A stretch of 11,598 nucleotides of DNA, from NCBI GenBank assembly GCA_033764445.1, contig JANRIZ010000152.1:1-11598 (forward strand), in the 5' to 3' direction. The DNA comes from JANRIZ01 sp033764445 (GTDB lineage Bacteria; Verrucomicrobiota; Verrucomicrobiia; JAWXBN01). The position numbers and the translations under genes are program-made. This document shows, in pieces, positions 7,020 through 11,598 of the stretch (positions are counted from its first letter, which is position 1; the number at the start of each line of letters is the position of its first letter). The notes under the pieces are model-generated. The model was not told the DNA's origin and ran no database searches. It was given only the letters and a program-made list of their open reading frames with translations.

Positions 7020-8021
7020 CTACGCCAACTTTTCATCCACCCACGCCTGCACCCGCGCCACTTTCGCGGCCACGATCTCCTCACATTTTTCCAGTTCCCG
7101 GACCCGTGCCACGTTGGCCTCGTCAGCCATGGCCTGCAAATCATCCACATTGTAGAGGTAACAACTGTCAATCCAGTTGACGCCGGGGTCCACATCCCGG
7201 GGCACGGCCAGATCGATCAGGAAAAGAGGCTGATACCCGCGCTGTTCCATGACCTTCTCAATGGTCTTGGGGGTGATCAGATAATGCTCCGAGGACGTGC
7301 TGCTGACAATGATGTCACTTTCAACCGCCCGGCGGGCCAAATCCCCCAGACCCGCCCACTGCCCGCCCAACTCACCGGCCAGGGCCCGGGCCCTTTCCTC
7401 GGAACGGTTGATCACACACAACGACCTCAGCCCCCGCGCCAAAAAGGCCCGGGCCGTGCTTTCTCCGATCTCCCCGGCCCCCAACAACATCACCCGGCGC
7501 CCCGCCAGCGTTCCAAATATCTTCTCGGCCAGCGCCACGGCCACGGCGCTCAGCGAGGCGTTGCCCTGTCCGATCCGGGTCTGGCTCCGGATTTCCTTGC
7601 CCACCTGGAAGGCCTTCTGAAAAATCCGGTTCAGATACTTGCCGGTCATTCCCCGGTGTGCGGCCTCCTCGTAGGCTTTCTTGACCTGTCCGAAAATTTC
7701 CGTCTCCCCGACCACCATCGAATCCATCCCGGCGGCCACCCGAAAAAGATGGCTGAGCGCCTGGGGGCCCTCATGCAGGTACAATCCCCCCCGCATGTCC
7801 CCGGGATCGTGGTCCGCCGACAGCTGTCCCAGAATCGCCTCGGGCGTGTGTTGCGATCCGGGCACCATGGCATAAATCTCAACCCGGTTGCACGTGCTCA
7901 AAACCACGGTCTCGGGCCATATCCCGCCCTTCTCACGGAGGACGCCCACCTGCCGGGCAAGTCGTTCACGGATTTCCACGGAGGCGGTCTGGTGATTGAG
8001 TCCGAGACAGATGAATTTCAT
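7020..8021 (-). CDS. hemA: Glutamyl-tRNA reductase, short form
   Basis: Catalyses NADPH-dependent reduction of glutamyl-tRNA(Glu) to glutamate-1-semialdehyde, the first committed step of C5-pathway tetrapyrrole (heme) synthesis, in the cytoplasm. The 333-residue product starts MKFICLGLNHQTASVEIRER, the classic N-terminus. C44 in LSTCNRVEIY is the catalytic thiol, H91 in LSHLFRVAAGMDSM the family histidine, followed by VVGETEIFGQVKKAYEEA. The NADPH-binding Rossmann loop is LLGAGEIGE at 169-177, then VINRSEERA. The end NVDDLQAMADEANVARVREL leads into the linker helix, where the protein stops. E. coli HemA has 418 residues, so the C-terminal dimerisation domain is missing; the next bases hold the repeat element, not a frameshifted remainder. 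The ATG at 8021 is chosen because homology begins there; an in-frame extension to 8177 lies inside the upstream gene. Its start overlaps the stop of that gene (ATGA), implying translational coupling. Confidence 0.96.
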   Translation of the reverse strand: MKFICLGLNHQTASVEIRERLARQVGVLREKGGIWPETVVLSTCNRVEIYAMVPGSQHTPEAILGQLSADHDPGDMRGGLYLHEGPQALSHLFRVAAGMDSMVVGETEIFGQVKKAYEEAAHRGMTGKYLNRIFQKAFQVGKEIRSQTRIGQGNASLSAVAVALAEKIFGTLAGRRVMLLGAGEIGESTARAFLARGLRSLCVINRSEERARALAGELGGQWAGLGDLARRAVESDIIVSSTSSEHYLITPKTIEKVMEQRGYQPLFLIDLAVPRDVDPGVNWIDSCYLYNVDDLQAMADEANVARVRELEKCEEIVAAKVARVQAWVDEKLA

Positions 8022-8818
8022 TGGTGGAGTTGCGAAAGTTGGTACACGCCCCAAAAGGTCAGGATCACAAACAAAAACAGCCCGATCACCGCCCACGCCC
8101 CCCAACGCGGCCGCAATTTGCGCCGAAAGATCAGGGTCGTCAACAGGGCATACGCCATGAGCACACAAAGCGACCACCCGGTTTTGAAATCAAAAACGGC
8201 CCAGCCCCGGTCCCACCCGGCCACAAATCCCGTGGTCACTCCCACCGCCAGCAGGCTGGTTCCCAGAAACAGCAGCCGGAAGGTCATCACCCCGATCTCC
8301 GAGACGGAGGGAAGCAGCTGCATCCAGGGGCCGGACTGATGCCGTTTGATCTGGTTTTCCTGCAACAGAAACATGGCGGCCTCAATGGCCGCCACCGCAA
8401 ACGCCCCGTAGGACATGACCGCCAGCGGGGCATGCAGATCAATCCAAAAACCGGGGGCCGGTCCCTTCGGCGGCACATCAAAGGGCGCGATGAGCGCAAA
8501 AAGATTCAACATCAAAAGCACGGGGGCGGTAAAAACCCCCAGCAGGGTGTTCCGGTACGCCCCGCCAATGAGAAGATAAATCAGGCTCACCGTCCAGGAG
8601 ATGAAGGCCATCGCCTCGAAAAGATTCGTCAGCGGACACCGCCGGATCTCCGAGGCACGGACAAATAGAAAAACACTCATGAAGACGAACCCCGCCAGCA
8701 TCAGCCCATACCGCACCTTGTGGGCCTGTGCAAAATGCCGACGCTGCTGGGAGACGGTCACCACCAGGCTCAAGGCAATACAGGCCGTGGCGGTGGCAAA
8801 AAAATAACGGTCCGTCAT
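8018..8818 (-). CDS. HemX/CcsA-like membrane protein (cytochrome c assembly family)
   Basis: A 266-residue polytopic inner-membrane protein with about eight predicted membrane segments (roughly 5-22, 37-54, 69-86, 90-112, 128-152, 179-201, 214-231, 241-262). It fits the CcsA/HemX family in length and motifs: CPLTNLFEAMAFISW at 61-75, H129 in DLHAPLAVMSYGAF, then LLFLGTSLLAVGVTTGF and GWAVFDFKTGWS. The last is a degenerate form of the tryptophan-rich WGxxWxWDPKE heme-handling motif, and the histidine usual after the following YA segment is absent (YALLTTLIFRR). With the position directly before hemA, as in the Bacillus hemAX arrangement though in opposite order, this favours a HemX-type role affecting HemA or heme supply rather than a cytochrome c synthetase. 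That is inference. An AGGGTG stretch 5 nt before the ATG can serve as ribosome binding site. No convincing promoter was found for the operon. Confidence 0.82.
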   Translation of the reverse strand: MTDRYFFATATACIALSLVVTVSQQRRHFAQAHKVRYGLMLAGFVFMSVFLFVRASEIRRCPLTNLFEAMAFISWTVSLIYLLIGGAYRNTLLGVFTAPVLLMLNLFALIAPFDVPPKGPAPGFWIDLHAPLAVMSYGAFAVAAIEAAMFLLQENQIKRHQSGPWMQLLPSVSEIGVMTFRLLFLGTSLLAVGVTTGFVAGWDRGWAVFDFKTGWSLCVLMAYALLTTLIFRRKLRPRWGAWAVIGLFLFVILTFWGVYQLSQLHQ

Positions 8819-8857
8819 CCGGGCACCCTAGCGTCTTCCGGGCCGACGAGCAAGGGC

Positions 8858-8886
8858 TTGACTGTCACCGGAGCGTGTTTCATGAT
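8858..8886 (+). promoter_or_regulatory. Predicted sigma70-type promoter for the first histidine kinase gene
   Basis: TTGACT (8858-8863), a 17-bp spacer, then CATGAT (8881-8886): five and four matches out of six. It lies in the divergent region between the heme operon and the kinase gene and predicts a transcript start near 8893. Confidence 0.45.
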
Positions 8887-8917
8887 TCCGGAACAATCCG
8901 GGGCACCCGGTTCCGGA
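8887..8917 (+). promoter_or_regulatory. 8-bp dyad in the leader/+1 region
   Basis: TCCGGAAC (8887-8894) and GTTCCGGA (8910-8917) are perfect inverted repeats around a 15-nt centre that can itself pair (CGGG/CCCG). It lies just downstream of the predicted -10 box and just before a GTG at 8919. It could be an operator or an mRNA hairpin. If transcription starts near 8893 the left arm is mostly not transcribed, which favours an operator. Confidence 0.4.
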
Positions 8918-8945
8918 TGTGGCGGACAGACCTCACTCTCTTTCC

Positions 8946-9878
8946 ATGCGCCTTCCCTCCCTCTCCTCACCCCTGGTCGGGACTCTGGTCCTCAGTCTCT
9001 TCTACCTCTTTTTTTCCGCAGGCTGGGTCATTCTCTCCACCCAATTTTCCTCCGATCCCCATCTGACGACGGGGGAACTGATCCGTCTGGAAATGATCAA
9101 GGGACTGGTCTTCTGCGGGGTGAGCACCCTGCTCATCGCGGGTCTCTCGTACGGACTGCTGCACATGATCTCCCTGTGGTCGGCCCGGCAGACCCGCCAG
9201 GAAGCGCTGCTGCGTCAGGCGGAAAAACACATGGAAACCTGCGAGCTGGCGGCCTCCATCGCCCACGACTGCAACAATGTCCTGTCCATGTTCAGCATGG
9301 GGGTCGACCTCCTGCGCGGCACACTGGAAAATCCAACCCCCGGCCAGAAAAAAACCCTCGACAACCTGGGACACGGCGCCAGTCGCATGAACGAACTGAT
9401 CCATCGCCTGTCCGAAATGGGCCGTCCGGAACAAGATGTCACCAAGGAAACCATTTTGCTGCGCGATTTCACCCACAACCTGGTGGAGGTCTGCCGCGCC
9501 CATCCCCGCCTCAGCCAATCGACCCTGAGCCTGACGGGCACCCTCCCGAAATCGTTCCGGGGCAGTTCCTCCCTGCTCTACCACATGCTCCTGAATCTCA
9601 TCCTCAATGCCGCCGATGCGGCCGGGCCCGGGGGCAGGATTGAACTGGAAATCCGGGAAACGACCCATTCGATGATCTTCCAGGTCAGTGACAACGGTCC
9701 GGGAATCCCCCCGGATCAGCGCGACTCGATCTTCCAGCCTTTTTTCACCACCAAACCCAACGGCAAGGGCCTGGGGCTTCTCTCGGTCAAGTCTTTCGCC
9801 AAAACACATCAGGGAACTGTCGAAATCTCCGACTCCCCCCTGGGAGGAGCCTTCTTCCGGGTGATCACAAAAAAATAA
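8946..9878 (+). CDS. Membrane sensor histidine kinase (paralogue 1)
   Basis: A 310-residue kinase with two N-terminal membrane segments (about 11-31 and 50-73) and only a short loop between them, so no large periplasmic sensor domain. A short helical linker leads to the phosphoacceptor box ASIAHDCNN, with H107 as the predicted phosphorylated residue. The ATPase domain follows: N-box LLNLILNAADA (N217, N221), G1 DNGPGIPP (249-256), F-box PFFTTK and G2 GKGLGL (273-278); all the usual catalytic boxes are present. A GTG at 8919 could extend it by nine residues. The ATG at 8946 is chosen because H107 then falls at the same number as in the downstream paralogue. No response regulator is encoded nearby, so it is an orphan kinase here. 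Its signal is unknown. It is transcribed divergently from the heme operon. Confidence 0.9.
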   Translation: MRLPSLSSPLVGTLVLSLFYLFFSAGWVILSTQFSSDPHLTTGELIRLEMIKGLVFCGVSTLLIAGLSYGLLHMISLWSARQTRQEALLRQAEKHMETCELAASIAHDCNNVLSMFSMGVDLLRGTLENPTPGQKKTLDNLGHGASRMNELIHRLSEMGRPEQDVTKETILLRDFTHNLVEVCRAHPRLSQSTLSLTGTLPKSFRGSSSLLYHMLLNLILNAADAAGPGGRIELEIRETTHSMIFQVSDNGPGIPPDQRDSIFQPFFTTKPNGKGLGLLSVKSFAKTHQGTVEISDSPLGGAFFRVITKK

Positions 9879-9900
9879 TTTTTTTATAATTAGTAATTTC

Positions 9901-9929
9901 TTGGTCTCTTCCGGCAATCTGTCTAAAAT
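9901..9929 (+). promoter_or_regulatory. Possible promoter before the second kinase gene
   Basis: TTGGTC (9901-9906), 17 bp, TAAAAT (9924-9929), following an AT-rich stretch with TATAAT at 9885-9890. The -35 box is weak (3 of 6) and the -10 good (5 of 6). It would put the transcript start only a few bases before the ATG at 9940. The kinase may instead be co-transcribed with the first. Confidence 0.25.
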
Positions 9930-9939
9930 TGTCGGGAAA

Positions 9940-10878
9940 ATGACACAATTTGTCTCCTTCAAATCCCTCCTGCCGGCCTTGTGGCTGTCGGTGGGGTTTG
10001 TCCTGATTTCCTCCCTGGCCCTTCTGTTTTCGGCTCCCATCGCAACCCTTCTTTTTCACGCAACCCCCGAGACCCCCTTTTTTACATCATATAAAATCAT
10101 CTCCTTCTGCATCCTGACGACTCCGCCTTTTTTCATGCTCTGCGTGATCATCCTCACACGCATGGCCCGGTCTGTGGAAATCTCCACCCAACAGGCCAAA
10201 GCCCTGGAACTGGCCGAAAAAAAGGCCCAGACCGCGGAATCCTTCGCCTCGATCGGTCACGACTGCAACAACCTGCTGGCCCTGATCCGTCTGGGGCTGG
10301 ATTTGCTGCGCCGCGACTCGGGTCTGTCCAATGCCAAACAACAGCAGAATCTCAAAAACATGAGCGAATCGGTGGATCAACTGACCGAACTGGTCCAGGG
10401 CCTTTCGGACGTGGGGCGTTCAGGACCCCAGGTCACACGGGAAATGATCCCGGTCAAATCCCTCATCGCCAATCTCCACTCCAAATGCGCCGCCCATCCG
10501 CGACTTCATCAGGCCAAAATCTCCTTCCATGGCGAGCCTCCCCGCATCATGATGGGAAGTTCCTCCCAACTCTACAACATGCTCCTGAACCTCATCCTCA
10601 ATGCCGCCGATGCCACCGGGGGTAAGGGCAATATCCATGTGATCCTCGGAAATGAGGGCGGACAGTTTTCCATCGAGGTCCATGACGACGGCCCCGGAAT
10701 CCCCCCCGAAAAACGGCAGGAAATCTTTTCCCCCTACTTCACCACCAAACAGAACGGCAAGGGTCTGGGACTGATCTCGGTCAAAACTTTCGCCAAAAAC
10801 CACCACGCAACGATCGAAATCGCCGAAAGCACCCTCGGCGGGGCCTGTTTCCGCATTCTCATCCCCAAGGTGTGCTGA
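9940..10878 (+). CDS. Membrane sensor histidine kinase (paralogue 2)
   Basis: A 312-residue kinase of the same build as its neighbour, 61 bp downstream. Membrane segments are at about 12-31 and 52-73. The phosphoacceptor box is ASIGHDCNN (H107), N-box LLNLILNAADA (N217, N221), G1 DDGPGIPP, F-box PYFTTK and G2 GKGLGL (273-278). From residue 101 to about 310 it aligns with paralogue 1 without a gap, about 101 of 210 identical by hand count, whereas the N-terminal sensor parts differ greatly. This indicates tandem duplication with diverged input. A conserved cysteine follows the HD pair in both, and both share a C-x-A-HPRL motif at 173-179. The ATG at 9940 is chosen over a TTG at 9901 because it aligns the two proteins; GGGA sits just before it. 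No partner regulator is visible. Confidence 0.9.
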   Translation: MTQFVSFKSLLPALWLSVGFVLISSLALLFSAPIATLLFHATPETPFFTSYKIISFCILTTPPFFMLCVIILTRMARSVEISTQQAKALELAEKKAQTAESFASIGHDCNNLLALIRLGLDLLRRDSGLSNAKQQQNLKNMSESVDQLTELVQGLSDVGRSGPQVTREMIPVKSLIANLHSKCAAHPRLHQAKISFHGEPPRIMMGSSSQLYNMLLNLILNAADATGGKGNIHVILGNEGGQFSIEVHDDGPGIPPEKRQEIFSPYFTTKQNGKGLGLISVKTFAKNHHATIEIAESTLGGACFRILIPKVC

Positions 10879-10913
10879 CTTTCTCGCATTCCTTCGACAC
10901 TGAAAAAAACCTC

Positions 10914-10941
10914 TTTACATATCTGTGAAATTTGATATACG
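10914..10941 (+). promoter_or_regulatory. Promoter/operator region of the Rrf2 gene
   Basis: TTTACA (10914-10919), 16 bp, TATACG (10936-10941) is a plausible sigma70-type promoter. Between the boxes lies an inverted repeat ATATC (10919-10923), 10 bp, GATAT (10934-10938), which overlaps the promoter and could be the autoregulatory operator of the Rrf2 protein. A second AT-rich TATAAA is at 10944-10949. No strong Shine-Dalgarno precedes the ATG. Confidence 0.35.
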
Positions 10942-10959
10942 ACTATAAAGATCGTTATT

Positions 10960-11427
10960 ATGAAATTGTCCAAAAAAACCGATTATGCCCTGCGGGCACT
11001 CTTTACACTGGTCGAGTTCCATGGCTCAGGCCAACCGATCCCGATCCGTGAACTGGCCCGCCGCAACGACATCCCCAAGCGTTTTCTCGAACACATCATG
11101 CTCGACCTGAAAGCCAGGGGCTGGGTCGAAAGCATCCCGGGGACCAAGGGTGGTTACGTCCTGGCCAAGGCCCCTTCCGAAATCTCGATGGGCGAAGTTG
11201 TCCGTCATTTCGATGGGATTCTTGCCCCTCTCAACTGTGTCTCCATTCATCAATACGAGCGTTGCACACAGGAATCCGTCTGCCGGTTCCGCCGCGTGAT
11301 GCTCGACGTGCGCAATTACGTGGCCACTCTCATGGAAAAAGCCACTTTGGACCGGGTTTTCCTCGGCAAACCGGTCACCCACGCCGAAGTGTTCCCGGAA
11401 AATTTCATGGAAGGTGCGGGGATTTAA
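10960..11427 (+). CDS. Rrf2-family transcriptional regulator (sulfur/cysteine type)
   Basis: A 155-residue cytoplasmic DNA-binding protein. Residues 1-70 are the winged helix-turn-helix: MKLSKKTDYALRALFTL, then IPIRELARRNDIPKRFLEHI as recognition helices, and the wing IPGTKGGYVLAKAP. Three cysteines, C93, C102 and C108 (LNCVS, ERCTQESVC), lie where IscR carries its Fe-S ligands; the last pair has the IscR five-residue spacing but the first is wider. The pattern with CVSIHQYERC and RRVMLDVRN resembles the Rrf2 subgroup found at cysteine/sulfate assimilation loci (recalled, not searched). It precedes a YezD-like gene by 37 bp, which supports that role. It probably senses sulfur or Fe-S status and regulates its own operon (inference). 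The C-terminal tail after about 130 is not distinctive. Confidence 0.92.
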   Translation: MKLSKKTDYALRALFTLVEFHGSGQPIPIRELARRNDIPKRFLEHIMLDLKARGWVESIPGTKGGYVLAKAPSEISMGEVVRHFDGILAPLNCVSIHQYERCTQESVCRFRRVMLDVRNYVATLMEKATLDRVFLGKPVTHAEVFPENFMEGAGI

Positions 11428-11440
11428 AAAAATTTCCCCG
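11417..11440 (+). other. Inverted repeat across the Rrf2 stop codon
   Basis: CGGGGA (11417-11422) and TCCCCG (11435-11440) are separated by a 12-nt A/T-rich loop containing the TAA stop. There is no following T-run, so it is not a standard terminator. It may moderate read-through or translation of the next gene. Confidence 0.3.
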
Positions 11441-11464
11441 TAATAACGACCAAAAAAGACGTAT

Positions 11465-11598
11465 ATGTCATCAAACACTCATCCCCATCAACCCGATCCG
11501 GTCCAGGATCGCCCCGGCTGGATCCGCTTGGTCGAACAAAGTGTCTCCGAACTCCGTTTTGGCCAGGTCATCCTGACCATTCACGAAGGGCGCGTGGT
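11465..11598 (+). CDS. YezD-like small protein, DUF2292 family (3'-partial)
   Basis: The first 44 codons are visible. After a short hydrophilic start the sequence RLVEQSVSELRFGQVILTIH followed by EGRVV matches the DUF2292/YezD pattern (LRFGxVxIxIHxGRVV), a family of about 60-residue proteins of unknown function. Such genes are commonly found with sulfate transport and sulfate reduction genes, often beside an Rrf2 regulator, so the following genes are likely sulfur assimilation genes (inference). It is probably co-transcribed with the Rrf2 gene. A weak AAAAAAG lies upstream of the ATG. Confidence 0.75.
   Translation, partial: MSSNTHPHQPDPVQDRPGWIRLVEQSVSELRFGQVILTIHEGRV

Noticed and set aside
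7284..8339. 351-codon plus-strand open frame
   Set aside because: It is antisense to hemA and the HemX-like gene, both clearly recognisable; the product is Pro/Arg/His-rich without family features.
8720..9643. 307-codon plus-strand open frame overlapping the first kinase in another frame
   Set aside because: Pro/Gly/Arg-rich, no motif, and it starts inside the HemX-like gene on the other strand.
8967..10040. 357-codon minus-strand open frame
   Set aside because: It is antisense to the first histidine kinase, which carries all catalytic boxes in its frame.

Overview
The window most likely comes from a Verrucomicrobiota (PVC group) bacterium, perhaps of the Opitutae; this is inference from gene content. 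The clues are a protein with a PEP-CTERM sorting signal and T5SS/PEP-CTERM-type repeats, a second giant Asn/Ser/Gly-rich secreted protein of the same style, a short glutamyl-tRNA reductase, and an Rrf2 regulator followed by a YezD-like (DUF2292) gene.

Layout. Positions 1-7019 hold two large minus-strand genes for secreted, probably surface-exposed beta-helix proteins. The left one (3669 down to 1, at least 1223 residues) runs off the window. It has a signal peptide, a probable GH64/thaumatin-like (beta-1,3-glucanase-type) N-terminal region, and then two tandem copies of a passenger-like module. The right one (6893 to 3924, 989 aa) is complete: signal peptide, about 13 repeats of which the first ten are spaced exactly 52 residues apart, a conserved pre-anchor region, and a PEP-CTERM tail. 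Two terminator-like hairpins separate them. Each gene is preceded by a nearly identical pair of direct repeats (gene sense CCGTTGGTCGAAA then CCATTGGTCGAAAT) about 85-130 bp upstream of its start codon, which suggests one regulator controls both.

Positions 7020-8818 (minus) are a two-gene heme operon: a HemX/CcsA-like membrane protein whose stop overlaps the start of hemA by ATGA. HemA ends at 333 residues, without the usual C-terminal dimerisation domain.

Positions 8819-10878 (plus, divergent from the heme operon) hold two tandem paralogous membrane histidine kinases. They are colinear and about 48% identical over the last 210 residues, and no response regulator gene is visible. Positions 10960-11598 (plus) hold an Rrf2-family regulator with three cysteines and the start of a YezD/DUF2292 gene, an arrangement typical of sulfur/cysteine assimilation loci.

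No tRNA, rRNA, CRISPR array, transposase or exosortase gene was seen. The clearest candidate for something undescribed is the paired direct-repeat element linking the two surface-protein genes. The next is the fusion of a glucanase-like domain to a duplicated beta-helix passenger.
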